DNA from: an uncultured Roseovarius sp.
Lineage (GTDB): Bacteria > Pseudomonadota > Alphaproteobacteria > Rhodobacterales > Rhodobacteraceae
Reading direction: 5' to 3'
NCBI RefSeq assembly: GCF_947489715.1
Contig: NZ_CANLER010000003.1
Location: 186,001 to 250,000 of the forward strand
Length of the DNA: 64,000 bases
The notes below the pieces were generated by a model. That model saw only the letters and a list, made by a program, of their open reading frames with translations, ran no database searches and had not been told where the DNA came from. The position numbers and the translations under genes are program-made. This document shows, one piece after another, positions 1 to 9,932 of the stretch. How positions within the stretch are numbered: the first letter of the stretch is position 1; the number at the start of each line of letters is the position of its first letter.

Positions 1-1491
1 CCACCGCCCTGCCCCCAAAGTTTCAACATGGCTGCACATGTGCTGGGCCGTGCGGATACGCAGCCTGATAAGGTTGCGCTCGCGGTTCTGGGGCTGTCGG
101 GTGCTGAACGCTGGAACTTTGGCCGGTTGAAGGCGGCCGTGCTGGGCACCGCGTCCGGGCTGCTGGAGACAGGCTTGAAACCCGGTGACATCGTGCTGAT
201 GCGGCTGGGCAACACGGTTGAATTCCCCATCGCCTACCTGGCCTGCATGGCTGTCGGGCTGGTGCCGGTGCCGACCTCGTCGCAACTGACCGAACCCGAA
301 GTTGCGAACATTATCGACACGCTGGCCCCCGCCGCGATCCTGCTGGGCGAAGGCATCGCGTGTCCGGAAACCGAAACAGCAACCATCGACCAGCGCACGC
401 TTGAGGCGATGCGCGATTTACCACCTGCCGCCTATCACATGGGCGATCCCGACCGGCTGGCCTATATCATCTACACTTCGGGTACCTCGGGCGTGCCGCG
501 CGCCGTGGCCCATGCCCATCGTGCGATCTGGGCGCGGCAGATGATGTTCGACGGCTGGTATGGCCTGCGCGAGGATGACCGACTTCTGCACGCTGGCGCC
601 TTCAACTGGACCTACACGCTGGGTACCGGGCTGATGGACCCCTGGACCAAGGGTGCCACTGCCCTGATCCCGCAGCCCGGCATCGCACCCGACCAACTGC
701 CGCTGTTGATGAAACGCCACGATGCGACGATCTTTGCCGCAGCCCCTGGCGTGTTCCGCAAATTCCTGCGCGATGATACACCGCTCAGCCTGCCGAAACT
801 CCGCCACGCGCTTTCCGCAGGCGAGAAGATGTCGGACCGGGTGCGCGCCAACTGGAACGCGGCCACGGGCACGAAGGTCTACGAAGCCTACGGCATGTCC
901 GAATGTTCGACCTTCATCTCCGGCAACCCGACCCATCCCGCCGCGCCGGGCACACTGGGCCGTCCGCAGCAGGGCCGCCATGTGGCGATCATCGACGAAA
1001 ACGGCCCGGTGCCGCTGGGACAGGAAGGTACGATTGCCATCCACCGTTCCGACCCCGGCCTGATGCTGGGCTACATGCACGCCGCCGAAGACACCGCCGC
1101 GCACTTTCAGGGCGACTGGTTCGTGACCGGTGATCAGGGCAGCATGGATGCCGATGGCCAAATCACCTATCTGGGCCGCGCCGATGACATGATGAACGCA
1201 GGCGGCTACCGCGTCTCCCCGCTCGAGGTCGAGGCCGCGCTCAACTCCCATCCTGGCATCACCCAGGCCGCCGTCACCGATATCGTGGTGAAAGAGGATG
1301 CCCGCCTGATCATGGCCTTCTATACCGGCCCTGAACCCCTTCCGATCGAGACGCTTCAAGCGCACACAGCCCAAAGCCTCGCGCCTTATAAATGCCCCCG
1401 TGGGTTCTTCCACGTCGACACCCTGCCGACCGGGGCAAATGGCAAACTCCTGCGGCGCAAATTGCGCCCGATTTATGAAAGCCTGCAATGA
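1..1491 (+). CDS. Acyl/aryl-CoA synthetase (AMP-forming), 5' end outside window
   Basis: Class I adenylate-forming enzyme that activates a carboxylic acid through an acyl-AMP to the CoA thioester. Visible motifs: the phosphate loop YTSGTSGVP, the A5 motif YGMSECS, the TGD motif before the hinge, and the C-terminal catalytic lysine in TGANGKLLRR. Benzoate/2-aminobenzoate-CoA ligase-like proteins begin with a conserved FNMAAHVL-type segment. Here the frame is open upstream of the first ATG (position 28) and reads PQSFNMAAHVLGR, so I think the true start lies before base 1 and the gene is truncated by the window. The acid substrate cannot be told. The stop overlaps the start of the next gene (ATGA), so the two are probably co-transcribed. 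Confidence 0.85.
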   Translation, partial: PPPCPQSFNMAAHVLGRADTQPDKVALAVLGLSGAERWNFGRLKAAVLGTASGLLETGLKPGDIVLMRLGNTVEFPIAYLACMAVGLVPVPTSSQLTEPEVANIIDTLAPAAILLGEGIACPETETATIDQRTLEAMRDLPPAAYHMGDPDRLAYIIYTSGTSGVPRAVAHAHRAIWARQMMFDGWYGLREDDRLLHAGAFNWTYTLGTGLMDPWTKGATALIPQPGIAPDQLPLLMKRHDATIFAAAPGVFRKFLRDDTPLSLPKLRHALSAGEKMSDRVRANWNAATGTKVYEAYGMSECSTFISGNPTHPAAPGTLGRPQQGRHVAIIDENGPVPLGQEGTIAIHRSDPGLMLGYMHAAEDTAAHFQGDWFVTGDQGSMDADGQITYLGRADDMMNAGGYRVSPLEVEAALNSHPGITQAAVTDIVVKEDARLIMAFYTGPEPLPIETLQAHTAQSLAPYKCPRGFFHVDTLPTGANGKLLRRKLRPIYESLQ

Positions 1492-2132
1492 TTAAGCTTG
1501 ATATAATCTCCGATCCGATCTGCCCGTGGTGCTATATCGGCAAAACCCTGCTGGATCAGGCGCTGGCGCAACGCCCCGACCATCCCTTCGTGATCGAGTG
1601 GCACCCGTTTCAACTGAACCCGGACATGCCCGCCGAAGGCATGGACCGCCACGCGTATCTTGAAGGCAAGTTCGGTGGCAAGGACGGCGCGATCAAGGCT
1701 TATGCCCCGGTGCTGGAACGCGCCGAACAGGCAGGCCTCAAGATCGACTTTGCCGCGATCAAGCGCACCCCTAATACGATCAACGCTCACCGCCTGTTGC
1801 ATTGGGCCGGGATCGAAGAGCGGCAGGATGCGATGGCAATGGCGCTTTTCGCCGCCTATTTCGATGAGGGTCGCGATATTGGCGACGCTGAGGTGCTGGC
1901 GGATGTGGCAGATAGCCTCGACATGGATGGCGCCATGATCCAACGCCTGCTGGAAACCACCGCCGATCTGGAAGACATCCGCGCCCGAGACACGCAGTTC
2001 CGCGAGATGGGCATCACCGGCGTGCCCACTTTCATCGTCGGTGGCCAACAAGCCGTGCCCGGTTGCCAACCCGCAGAGCTATGGCTCAAAGTGATCGACG
2101 AACTGACCGCCCCGGCAGATGGTACCAGCTAG
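1488..2132 (+). CDS. DsbA-family oxidoreductase (FrnE-like)
   Basis: Thioredoxin-fold protein of 214 residues with the redox motif CPWC at about residues 13-16 (DPICPWCYIGK) and the cis-proline segment GVPTFIV near residue 180. It has no signal peptide, so it is cytoplasmic, as expected for the FrnE / 2-hydroxychromene-2-carboxylate isomerase-like branch. The family does disulfide exchange or glutathione-dependent isomerisation; the partner is unknown. It starts inside the stop codon of the CoA ligase (4-base overlap), which implies translational coupling. Confidence 0.85.
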   Translation: MIKLDIISDPICPWCYIGKTLLDQALAQRPDHPFVIEWHPFQLNPDMPAEGMDRHAYLEGKFGGKDGAIKAYAPVLERAEQAGLKIDFAAIKRTPNTINAHRLLHWAGIEERQDAMAMALFAAYFDEGRDIGDAEVLADVADSLDMDGAMIQRLLETTADLEDIRARDTQFREMGITGVPTFIVGGQQAVPGCQPAELWLKVIDELTAPADGTS

Positions 2133-2273
2133 GATCACCGCCAGCCGGGCCGCACCCGTGGCAATGCCAAACAGCTTGTCGGCCCTTAACGTGATCAACT
2201 ACCGCTGCGCTGGATCACGCTGCGCAACAAGTGTCGAACAGATGCCCGAATGACAGACCGGAAAGGGACAGGA

Positions 2274-2636
2274 ATGACCTTGCTCAGAATATTCACACTT
2301 ATCACCACCCTGCCGCTGATCATCCTCTCCGGCACCATCTTCTTTCACTATGTCGAGGGTTGGGACTGGCTTGATGCCTATTTCTTCACCGTCGTGACGC
2401 TCTCGACAGTGGGCTATGGCAACCTTGTGCCAGTCACCGCATTGGGCAAGTTCGGGACAACGATCTTTATCTTCACCGGCCTGGGCGTCTTTGCCCTTAC
2501 CATCCAGCAATTCGCCTCTTTCGCCGTGCGCAAACGCGAGCAGCATACCGAAAAACTGATGGGGCACATGACCACGAAATCACAACATGAAAGCCCGGCG
2601 AACACCGCCAACGCGGATGAAAGATCCACGCGTTGA
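2274..2636 (+). CDS. Small two-helix potassium channel
   Basis: A 120-residue membrane protein with one hydrophobic segment (LLRIFTLITTLPLIILSGTI), a pore loop carrying the K+ selectivity filter TVGYGN, and a second segment (TTIFIFTGLGVFALTI): the minimal 2TM/P Kch-type channel. There is no RCK or cyclic-nucleotide domain; the tail is short, charged and hydrophilic. I chose the ATG at 2274 over the one at 2250 because an AAAGGGA Shine-Dalgarno lies about 7 bases before it. The stop overlaps the TTG start of the downstream exporter. Confidence 0.8.
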   Translation: MTLLRIFTLITTLPLIILSGTIFFHYVEGWDWLDAYFFTVVTLSTVGYGNLVPVTALGKFGTTIFIFTGLGVFALTIQQFASFAVRKREQHTEKLMGHMTTKSQHESPANTANADERSTR

Positions 2637-3850
2637 AACAATCGCACCAAATGGGTCGGGTCGAGTTCGTGGCCCTGATGGCCATGCTGGGCGGGGTTGT
2701 CGCCTACTCGATTGATGCAATGCTACCTGCTTTGCCTCAGATCGGGGCGGAACTTTCGCCCGACGCGATCAACCGCGCACAACTGGTTGTCACCTCCTTC
2801 GTCTTTGGCATGGGGATTGGCACCTTCTTTGTCGGGCCGTTTTCAGATGCGTTCGGGCGCAAACCGGTTATTCTGGCGGGCGCCGCAATCTATGCGCTGG
2901 CAACCCTTCTGGCGCTGCTGGCCCCGTCATTGGAACTTCTGGTACTGGCCCGCATCTTGCAGGGCCTTGGCGTGTCGGCAGCGCGGATCGTGTCGATGGC
3001 CATCATCCGGGATCTCTATGCCGGGCGCGAAATGGCACGGCTGATGTCCTTTGTGACGATGGTGTTCACGCTTGTGCCCGCCATCGCGCCGCTGATCGGC
3101 AGCGGCATCATCGCCATTGCCGGATGGCGCGGCGTTTTTGCCAGTTTCCTGATTTTCGCGGCAATTTACAGCCTCTGGATGTCACTCCGCCTGAGGGAAC
3201 CCCTGCGCCTTGAAGACCGCTGCCCGTTTCATCCAGCCTCTCTCCGGCAGGCGGTGAAAGAGGTTCTGTCTGACCGGGTGGTGCTTATGTCGATCACGGT
3301 GCAGACCCTCTGCTTCGCGGCACTTTTTGCCTCTCTCAGCTCGATCCAGCAGATCATGGGCGACAGCTATGATCGCGCCGCGCAATTCCCCTACTGGTTC
3401 GCGATGATCGCCCTGATTGCCGGGGGCGCCAGCCTGATGAATGCCGCGCTGGTGATGCACTTTGGCATGCGACAGTTGATCAGCACGGCCCTTTCTGCGC
3501 AAATCCTCCTCTGCCTGCTCGCGCTTGTCCTGTTCCAGACCAATCTGTCCTCCGGTATGGGCTTTGCTGTCTACATCGCCTGGCAGGCCAGCGTTTTCTC
3601 GATGGTGTCGCTGACCCTGGGCAACCTCACCTCCCTAGCGATGGAACCGCTGGGCCATATCGCGGGCATGGCCGCCAGCGTGATCTCTGGCCTATCGACC
3701 GTCGGTTCGGTCCTGCTGGCAGTACCCATTGGGCTAAGCTTCGACGGAACACCCCTGCCGCTGATCCTGGGTGTGCTGGGCTGCATGTGTCTTGGGCGGA
3801 TACTCATGCTGCGGCTGGCTGCCCGCGAAAAACTTGCCGAGGAAGGCTAG
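2633..3850 (+). CDS. MFS drug-efflux transporter, Bcr/CflA family
   Basis: About 405 residues with twelve predicted transmembrane segments. The N-terminal block (EFVALMAMLGGVVAYSIDAM followed by LPALPQIG) and motif A (GPFSDAFGRKPVILAG) are typical of the Bcr/CflA proton-driven multidrug exporters of the inner membrane. The TTG at 2633 overlaps the upstream stop (TTGA). An ATG at 2651 is an alternative start and would give 399 residues; neither has a strong ribosome site. The substrate is unknown. Confidence 0.85.
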   Translation: MKQSHQMGRVEFVALMAMLGGVVAYSIDAMLPALPQIGAELSPDAINRAQLVVTSFVFGMGIGTFFVGPFSDAFGRKPVILAGAAIYALATLLALLAPSLELLVLARILQGLGVSAARIVSMAIIRDLYAGREMARLMSFVTMVFTLVPAIAPLIGSGIIAIAGWRGVFASFLIFAAIYSLWMSLRLREPLRLEDRCPFHPASLRQAVKEVLSDRVVLMSITVQTLCFAALFASLSSIQQIMGDSYDRAAQFPYWFAMIALIAGGASLMNAALVMHFGMRQLISTALSAQILLCLLALVLFQTNLSSGMGFAVYIAWQASVFSMVSLTLGNLTSLAMEPLGHIAGMAASVISGLSTVGSVLLAVPIGLSFDGTPLPLILGVLGCMCLGRILMLRLAAREKLAEEG

Positions 3851-3943
3851 ACATTATATGTATACTATTGCATACCGACTTTCGCGAGACAGCAAACTAC
3901 GCTAAGACACGCACAGCTTAAATCGGATCGAAAGGGTTCACTC

Positions 3944-6148
3944 ATGGCCACAACTTCCAGTCCCGACATTATCTACACCAAGGTTGACGAAGCGCCGGAA
4001 CTCGCAAGCGCGTCCCTGCTGCCAATCATCCAGCGCTTCGCCGCCGCCGCAGGCGTTTCGGTCGGCACCAAGGACATTTCGCTGGCCGGCCGCATCCTCG
4101 CGACTTTCCCCGAGAACCTCACCGAAGAACAGCGCATTCCCGATGACCTTGCCGAACTGGGCGAACTGGTGAAAACGCCCGAGGCGAACGTGATCAAGCT
4201 GCCCAACATCTCGGCCTCGGTGCCGCAACTGGTTGCCGCGATCCAGGAATTGCAGGGCAAGGGCTATGCGATACCGGACTATCCCGAATCCCCCGCCACC
4301 GACGCGGAAAAGCAGGTGCGCGCGCGCTATGACACGATCAAGGGCTCGGCGGTGAACCCGGTCCTGCGCGAAGGCAACTCGGATCGCCGCGCTGCCAAGG
4401 CCGTCAAGGCATTCGCCCAGGCCAATCCACACCGCATGGGGGACTGGTCCGCCGACAGCAAGACCCGCGTCGCCGCCATGTCGGGCAATGATTTCTACAC
4501 CAACGAAGCCTCGGCAATCCTCGACAAGGAAGCGACCGCGAAGATCGTGCTTGAAACGGCAAATGGTGAAACCGTGCTGAAGGATGGCATCAGCTATCCC
4601 GCTGGCACCGTGGTTGATGCTACCTTCATGTCGGCCCGGGCGCTCGGCAGTTTTCTGACCGAAGAGATCGAAAAGACCAAAGCCGAGGGCGTGCTCTTTT
4701 CATTGCACATGAAGGCCACGATGATGAAGGTCTCGGACCCGATCATCTTTGGCCACGCGGTCAAGGCATGGCTCGCCCCGGTCTTCGAAAAATTCGGTGA
4801 CCAGATGGCCGAACTGGGCGTGAACCCCAACTCTGGCCTGGGTGACCTGCTGGAGCGGGTGAAAGACGCGCCCGAAATCATGGCCGCCATCGACGATGTC
4901 ACCAAAGAACGCCCGCCGATGTACATGGTGAACTCCGACAAGGGCATCACCAACCTGCATATACCCTCCGATGTGATCATAGACGCCTCGATGCCAGCGC
5001 TCATTCGCGCGGGCGGCAAGGGCTGGGGCCCGGATGGCAACGAAGCGGACACTGTCTGCGTCATCCCCGATAATTCCTACGCTCCGGTCTATGACGAGGC
5101 GATCAAGTTCTTCAAAGCCAATGGCAAGCTTGATCCCGCCACCGCGGGAACCGTGCAGAACCTGGGCCTGATGGCGCAGAAGGCCGAGGAATATGGCTCG
5201 CACCCGACCACGTTCGAGATCCCCGAGGACGGCACCGTCAGGATGATCCTGGACGATGGCAGCGTGCTGCATGAACACACAGTCGAAAAGGGCGACATCT
5301 GGCGCTCGGCCTCGGCCCGCAAGGCCCCGATCGAAGACTGGATCAACCTTGCGATCGAACGGCAGAAGGCGACCGGGTATCGGGCGATCTTCTGGCTGGA
5401 CGGCTCGCGCGCCCACGACGCACAGCTGATCGACTACGTGGTTCCCCTGCTCGAGGCCAAAGGCGTCAGCGACAAGTTCGAAATCATGGCCCCGCGCGCA
5501 GCGACCCGTGCCTCGCTCGAAACCATCACCAAAGGCGAAAACACCATCGCGATTACCGGCAATGTCCTGCGCGACTACCTGACCGACCTTTTCCCGATCC
5601 TGGAACTGGCAACGTCGGCCAAGATGCTATCGATCGTGAAGCTGATGAAGGGCGGCGGCCTCTTTGAAACCGGCGCGGGCGGTTCGGCCCCCAAACACGT
5701 CCAGCAGCTTCACGCTGAAAACCATCTGCGATGGGACAGCTTGGGTGAATTCTGCGCCCTTGGCGAAAGTTTCAAATTCCTTGCTGACGTGCGCGGCAAC
5801 GCCCGTGCGCAGGTGCTGGGCGAAGCGGTCGAGGCCGCCACCCAGGGCATCCTCGATAACGGTCGCTCCCCCAGCCGCAAGGTCGGAGAGCCGGACAACC
5901 GCGACAGCCACTACTGGTTCGCCCGCTACTGGGCCGAAGCACTGGCCGCACAGACCGACGACGCGGAACTGGCGCAGGAATTCACGCCAATCGCAGCGGC
6001 GCTGGCAGAAAACGAGGCCGCGATTACCGCTGAACTTGCGGCACCACAAGGCGCGGCTGCGGACACTGGTGGCTACTACACCGCCGATCCGGACAAGCTG
6101 TCCGCCGTCATGCGACCAAGCGCCACTCTGAACGGCATCATTGGCTAA
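3944..6148 (+). CDS. icd: Isocitrate dehydrogenase (NADP+), monomeric type
   Basis: A 734-residue monomeric NADP-dependent isocitrate dehydrogenase (IDH-II type), which oxidises isocitrate to 2-oxoglutarate with NADPH formation in the TCA cycle. It is nearly co-linear with known monomeric enzymes: N-terminal [17 protein letters not shown], central [19 protein letters not shown] with substrate-binding residues, and C-terminal [17 protein letters not shown]. The length fits the family (about 735-745). It stands alone with its own upstream gap (3851-3943) and is followed by two strong hairpins. AAAGGG precedes the ATG. Confidence 0.97.
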   Translation: MATTSSPDIIYTKVDEAPELASASLLPIIQRFAAAAGVSVGTKDISLAGRILATFPENLTEEQRIPDDLAELGELVKTPEANVIKLPNISASVPQLVAAIQELQGKGYAIPDYPESPATDAEKQVRARYDTIKGSAVNPVLREGNSDRRAAKAVKAFAQANPHRMGDWSADSKTRVAAMSGNDFYTNEASAILDKEATAKIVLETANGETVLKDGISYPAGTVVDATFMSARALGSFLTEEIEKTKAEGVLFSLHMKATMMKVSDPIIFGHAVKAWLAPVFEKFGDQMAELGVNPNSGLGDLLERVKDAPEIMAAIDDVTKERPPMYMVNSDKGITNLHIPSDVIIDASMPALIRAGGKGWGPDGNEADTVCVIPDNSYAPVYDEAIKFFKANGKLDPATAGTVQNLGLMAQKAEEYGSHPTTFEIPEDGTVRMILDDGSVLHEHTVEKGDIWRSASARKAPIEDWINLAIERQKATGYRAIFWLDGSRAHDAQLIDYVVPLLEAKGVSDKFEIMAPRAATRASLETITKGENTIAITGNVLRDYLTDLFPILELATSAKMLSIVKLMKGGGLFETGAGGSAPKHVQQLHAENHLRWDSLGEFCALGESFKFLADVRGNARAQVLGEAVEAATQGILDNGRSPSRKVGEPDNRDSHYWFARYWAEALAAQTDDAELAQEFTPIAAALAENEAAITAELAAPQGAAADTGGYYTADPDKLSAVMRPSATLNGIIG

Positions 6149-6164
6149 CGCGTAACGCCTTTTC

Positions 6165-6234
6165 ATGGCGGTTAGCTTCGAACCGCCATCATAGATTTAG
6201 CCGGGCCGTGAAAATACGTGGCCCGGCTTTTTCG
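6165..6234 (+). terminator. Tandem hairpins downstream of icd; second is a rho-independent terminator
   Basis: First hairpin: ATGGCGGTT (6165-6173) pairs with AACCGCCAT (6181-6189). Second hairpin: GCCGGGCC (6200-6207) pairs with GGCCCGGC (6220-6227), followed at once by TTTTT. The second is a classical intrinsic terminator for icd; the first may protect the 3' end of the mRNA. The remaining bases to 6396 show nothing I recognise. Confidence 0.85.
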
Positions 6235-6396
6235 TTGGTTTTCCAGAAGTGATGCCCCTAAGCGAAACGCGCTAACAGCGCCAAGGGACAGATGAACCAG
6301 CAGCATTCCAGGGCGACCGGCACCGGGACAATGCGGAATAATCAAGCAAGCTGGTCGAGAACCCGGATGGCGCAGAAAATCTGCGCCATCCGGTAC

Positions 6397-7194
6397 TTAG
6401 GCTGCGCGTCCGTGAGTGGTTTCTTGTAAGAACGCCCGCTGCTCAACACCATCCGCCGCGAACTGGCAAATGGCCCCCTGCGGCACCGCTACCCAGCCTT
6501 GAACGTCGGAAATCAACGGCTCGGACACCACCATATATCCGCCCAGACGCTCGCAATGCCGATAATAAAGTGTCGGCGCCCGGCTATCCGACGCATAGCG
6601 CACCGCATAAAGATGAGTGCCATCGCTATAAGCCACCGACAGGCGCATATGCGGTGTGGTGCCCCGCGCCTCGGAAAGGCGTTGCATTTGTAAAACGGCC
6701 TCTTCCATCGCCTCAACTGGCCGTTCATCCAGCCCCAGCCCCAATGCCATCAGAAAAATCGCTTCGCTGTCCGTGGCTCCTTTGCGGTGCGAATAAAGGT
6801 GATCCGGCACCGCCATATCGACCTGTTTGCGGATCGTCTCAAACCCGCCGACCTGGCCGTTATGCATGAAGCTCCAGCGACCAACCGCGAAAGGATGGCA
6901 ATTATTGCGGCTGATGGCAGACCCGGTGGAGGCGCGCACATGCGCCAGGAACAGCCGCGATTTCACCTGCGCTGCGACCGCCGCCAGGTTGGGATCCGAC
7001 CAGGCAGGATAGACATCGCGATACAACCCCGGTTCGGGCTTTTGGTCGTACCAGGCCACGCCAAAACCATCAGCATTTGTTGCCGTCTTGCATTCATCCG
7101 CCTGCTGGCTCTGCACGATCAGCGAATGGTTCGGGCGGCTGACAATCTCTTCCAGAAAAACAGGTGCGCCGACCCAGGCAGCCCAGCGACACAT
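6397..7194 (-). CDS. Class II glutamine amidotransferase (YafJ/EgtC-like)
   Basis: A 265-residue Ntn-type glutaminase domain whose nucleophile cysteine follows the start methionine (MCRWAAWVG). Further family marks are NADGFGVAWY, the LAHVRASTGS segment and the FMHNGQVGGF segment with the asparagine/glycine oxyanion residues. There is no synthetase domain, as in YafJ and EgtC, the latter a gamma-glutamyl hydrolase in ergothioneine synthesis. No egtB or egtD is nearby, so the substrate stays open. It directly follows the DUF6356 gene with no gap. Confidence 0.8.
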   Translation of the reverse strand: MCRWAAWVGAPVFLEEIVSRPNHSLIVQSQQADECKTATNADGFGVAWYDQKPEPGLYRDVYPAWSDPNLAAVAAQVKSRLFLAHVRASTGSAISRNNCHPFAVGRWSFMHNGQVGGFETIRKQVDMAVPDHLYSHRKGATDSEAIFLMALGLGLDERPVEAMEEAVLQMQRLSEARGTTPHMRLSVAYSDGTHLYAVRYASDSRAPTLYYRHCERLGGYMVVSEPLISDVQGWVAVPQGAICQFAADGVEQRAFLQETTHGRAA

Positions 7195-7401
7195 CTACTG
7201 GCCCCGATTATGGGTTTTGGCATACATCTCGGCGATCATCCGGCTGGCAGTCTTCTCGAACGCACAAGGGATCACCGCGTGGACCAATGCGCAAATCCCG
7301 GCGGCAAACAGCCTGAGGCCGAATTTCCCGGCAAACGCCATATGCTCAAGATAGGTTTCATCGACGCTACGGGGATGTTCCAAAAATACGCGGCTGATCA
7401 T
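7195..7401 (-). CDS. DUF6356-like small protein
   Basis: A 68-residue protein beginning MISRVFLEHPRSVDETYLEH, with a hydrophobic middle (KFGLRLFAAGICALVHAVIPCAF) and the end KTASRMIAEM. It matches my recollection of the DUF6356 family, short alphaproteobacterial proteins of unknown function. It ends one base before the amidotransferase start, so the pair form a two-gene operon divergent from the Lrp gene. Confidence 0.65.
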   Translation of the reverse strand: MISRVFLEHPRSVDETYLEHMAFAGKFGLRLFAAGICALVHAVIPCAFEKTASRMIAEMYAKTHNRGQ

Positions 7402-7449
7402 CGGTCATATCCTTTGTGTTCGCGGTGTATTCAAAAGACTATCCCGGGA

Positions 7450-7516
7450 CAGGGTTGAAATTTTCTCAATTATTGAACAAATTTCCTTGATATTGAGATA
7501 TATTCCTATGATACTT
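7450..7516. promoter_or_regulatory. AT-rich divergent control region, probable Lrp-type operator
   Basis: A strikingly AT-rich stretch between two divergent genes in an otherwise GC-rich window. It holds the inverted pair GAAATTT (7457-7463) and AAATTTC (7479-7485). Lrp/AsnC regulators usually bind such sequences near their own promoters, so autoregulation and control of the DUF6356/amidotransferase pair is a reasonable inference. Confidence 0.45.
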
Positions 7517-7523
7517 CTAATTC

Positions 7524-8000
7524 ATGGGCGAAATTGACGATATTGACCGAAAACTGTTGACGGAGTTACAGCGCAACGCCGGTCTCCCGCTCGAAGAGTT
7601 GGGCAATCGCGTCGGCCTGTCACGCAACGCCTGCTGGCGGCGGGTACGTGCGATGGAGGCATCAGGCATCATCCGCGCCCGTGTCGCCCTGCTGGACCCG
7701 GCCAGGATCAATCTGGGGCTCGAGGTGTTCATCCAGATCAAGGCCACCGTGCATGACGCCCAATGGCTCGACAAATTCGCCCGCGCCACCCGCGCCATCC
7801 CCGAGATTACCGGCACCTATCGCATGACCGGCGACCTGGATTACCTGATCCGCGCCCGCGTGGCCGACATGGCCGATTACGACCGCCTCTATCAGACCTT
7901 GATTGCACGGGTGCCGATGGGTGATGTCTCGGCCAGCTTCGTGATGGAAGAAATCAAGGACACAACCGAATTGCCGCTACACCGCGCCGGTCAGCCATGA
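7524..8000 (+). CDS. Lrp/AsnC family transcriptional regulator
   Basis: A 158-residue regulator. The N-terminal winged HTH runs from IDDIDRKLLTELQRNAGLPLEEL to SRNACWRRVRAMEASGII; the C-terminal RAM (regulation of amino acid metabolism) domain contains GTYRMTGDLDYLIRARV. It should form dimers or octamers and respond to an amino acid. No clear ribosome site precedes the ATG. Its stop overlaps the start of the hydrolase gene (ATGA). Confidence 0.9.
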   Translation: MGEIDDIDRKLLTELQRNAGLPLEELGNRVGLSRNACWRRVRAMEASGIIRARVALLDPARINLGLEVFIQIKATVHDAQWLDKFARATRAIPEITGTYRMTGDLDYLIRARVADMADYDRLYQTLIARVPMGDVSASFVMEEIKDTTELPLHRAGQP

Positions 8001-8971
8001 ACCGTCTCAAACGCATCGTTCTGGCAGTGCTGATCGCCCTGCTGGTGCCATTGCTGGGCTTTCGCGGCGCGGCAATGCTGCGAGAGGACCAGACCGCGGC
8101 AGAGGCAAGACCAGACATCGGCCGAATGATCGAAACGGATCTGGGTGCGATCTATGTGCAGGAAGTCGGCCCCGTTGCCGGAACACCCCTGTTATTGGCT
8201 CATGGCACCGCCGCATGGTCGGGCCTATGGTCCGACACGGCGCAGGCCCTGGCCAACCAAGGCTACCGCGCTATCGCCTTTGACATGCCACCCTTTGGCT
8301 TCTCCGAACGGGTCGGGGATCGGGATTACAGTCGCCGGACCCAAGCCAAGCGCATCCTTTCCCTGACCGCTGCTATGCAGATCAAACCCATCCTCATCGC
8401 CCATTCCTTCGGCGCCGCCCCTGCGGCCGAAGCGTTGATGCTCGATCAATCCGCCTTTGCCGGGCTGGTACTGATCGACGGTGCCGTCGGTCTGGGCACC
8501 CACGAAAACCCGAAATCCCTGGCGCTGCCGCTGCGGCCGCGCTGGCTGCGTCAGGCTTTGATCTCGCTCACCGGGACCAATCCCCTGCTGACCAAGACCC
8601 TGTTGGCGCAATTGCTGCACAACAAAGACGCCGCCACGGCGCAGGTCGTCAACATCCTGCAACGCCCGATGGTGATCAAAGGCGCCACCGCCGCCTTCGC
8701 CGATTGGTTGCCCTCGCTTCTGGTCCCGCCGCAAAACGCACTCAGCACGCGTGCGGAGAATTACCAAACCCTCACCCTGCCCACCCGTCTGATCTGGGGT
8801 GACCGGGATACGGTGACGCCGCCCGATCAGGCCGACGCACTGGCGGCGCTGATCGACCAAGGCCCGCCGCACCTGCTGACAAATGTTGGCCACATCCCCC
8901 AGATTGAGGCCCCCGAGGCGTTTCAGGCCCTTCTGTTTTCCGTGCTTTCCGATATGAAGGCCGGGAACTGA
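7997..8971 (+). CDS. Alpha/beta hydrolase with N-terminal membrane anchor
   Basis: A 324-residue alpha/beta-hydrolase. Residues 5-25 are a hydrophobic signal anchor (IVLAVLIALLVPLLGF), so the enzyme is probably membrane-tethered on the periplasmic side. The oxyanion segment LLAHGTAAWSG, the nucleophile elbow AHSFGAAPA and the late histidine in NVGHIPQIEAPE give the Ser-Asp-His triad (Asp in WGDRDTVTPPDQ). The substrate is unknown. It is translationally coupled to the Lrp gene. Confidence 0.8.
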   Translation: MNRLKRIVLAVLIALLVPLLGFRGAAMLREDQTAAEARPDIGRMIETDLGAIYVQEVGPVAGTPLLLAHGTAAWSGLWSDTAQALANQGYRAIAFDMPPFGFSERVGDRDYSRRTQAKRILSLTAAMQIKPILIAHSFGAAPAAEALMLDQSAFAGLVLIDGAVGLGTHENPKSLALPLRPRWLRQALISLTGTNPLLTKTLLAQLLHNKDAATAQVVNILQRPMVIKGATAAFADWLPSLLVPPQNALSTRAENYQTLTLPTRLIWGDRDTVTPPDQADALAALIDQGPPHLLTNVGHIPQIEAPEAFQALLFSVLSDMKAGN

Positions 8972-8987
8972 TCTGACAGGAGCACCC

Positions 8988-9776
8988 ATGTCCTTCACCC
9001 TTGCCACCTGGAACATCAACTCGGTCCGCCTGCGCGCACCCATCGTCTGCAAATTGCTGACCGAAGAAGCGCCCGATGTGCTCTGCCTTCAGGAATGCAA
9101 ATCCCCGGTCGACAAGATCCCGCTCGAAGATTTCGCGGCGCTTGGCTACAGCCACATGGTTGCCCGCGGACAAAAGGGCTATAACGGCGTCGCCATCCTG
9201 TCGCGCCTGCCGATCACCGAGGTAGGCTCAGAGGATTTCGCCAGTCTGGGCCATGCCCGCCACATCGCCGGGCAGCTGGAAAACGGTGTCACGATCCACA
9301 ATTTCTATGTGCCCGCAGGTGGTGACGTGCCGGACCGCGACAAGAATGAAAAATTTGGCCAAAAGCTCGATTATCTGACCGAAATGCGCGACTGGTTCCA
9401 CTCTTACAAACCACAGAAATCGGTTCTGGTCGGCGACCTCAATATCGCGCCGCGCGAAGATGATGTGTGGTCTCATAAACAACTGCTGAAAGTGGTCAGC
9501 CACACCCCCATTGAGGTCGATCATCTGGCCGAAACACAGGAGGCCGGCAACTGGGTCGATGTGACCCGCGCCGACATTCCCGAGGGGCAGCTATATAGCT
9601 GGTGGAGCTACCGCGCCCGCGACTGGGATGCCGCCGACAAGGGTCGCAGGCTGGATCACGTCTGGGCAACACCGGACATTTCCAGCGCCGCCCATTCCAG
9701 CCGTATCCTGCGCGATGCGCGCGGTTGGGAAAAACCATCAGACCACGCCCCGGTATTCGCCACATTCGACCTCTGA
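8988..9776 (+). CDS. xth: Exodeoxyribonuclease III (AP endonuclease)
   Basis: A 262-residue endonuclease/exonuclease/phosphatase-fold enzyme of base excision repair. Motifs in order: ATWNINSVRLR, LQECKSP (metal-binding Glu), GYNGVAILSR, GDLNIAPREDDVW, SWWSYRARDWDAADKGRRLDHVW, and the terminal SDHAPV. It should cleave abasic sites and digest 3' ends of duplex DNA. The start has an AGGAG box 7-8 bases upstream. Confidence 0.93.
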   Translation: MSFTLATWNINSVRLRAPIVCKLLTEEAPDVLCLQECKSPVDKIPLEDFAALGYSHMVARGQKGYNGVAILSRLPITEVGSEDFASLGHARHIAGQLENGVTIHNFYVPAGGDVPDRDKNEKFGQKLDYLTEMRDWFHSYKPQKSVLVGDLNIAPREDDVWSHKQLLKVVSHTPIEVDHLAETQEAGNWVDVTRADIPEGQLYSWWSYRARDWDAADKGRRLDHVWATPDISSAAHSSRILRDARGWEKPSDHAPVFATFDL

Positions 9777-9932
9777 GAATCCGGTTGCATTACCGCTGAA
9801 GTCCAAAACAGGAAAAGCCTGGGTTTCATCCACCCTGCGATCGTGACTGCAACGGGTTCGATCCAACACCCGCGCGCCGGATGAAAATACACCATGGTTA
9901 TGCTATTCTGCTGCGGCAGGGAGGCGCGTGTC

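Noticed and set aside
3870..3880. Single ATACCGACTTT before icd as another member of the 11-bp repeat family
   Set aside because: Only one unit, not in tandem; expected by chance.
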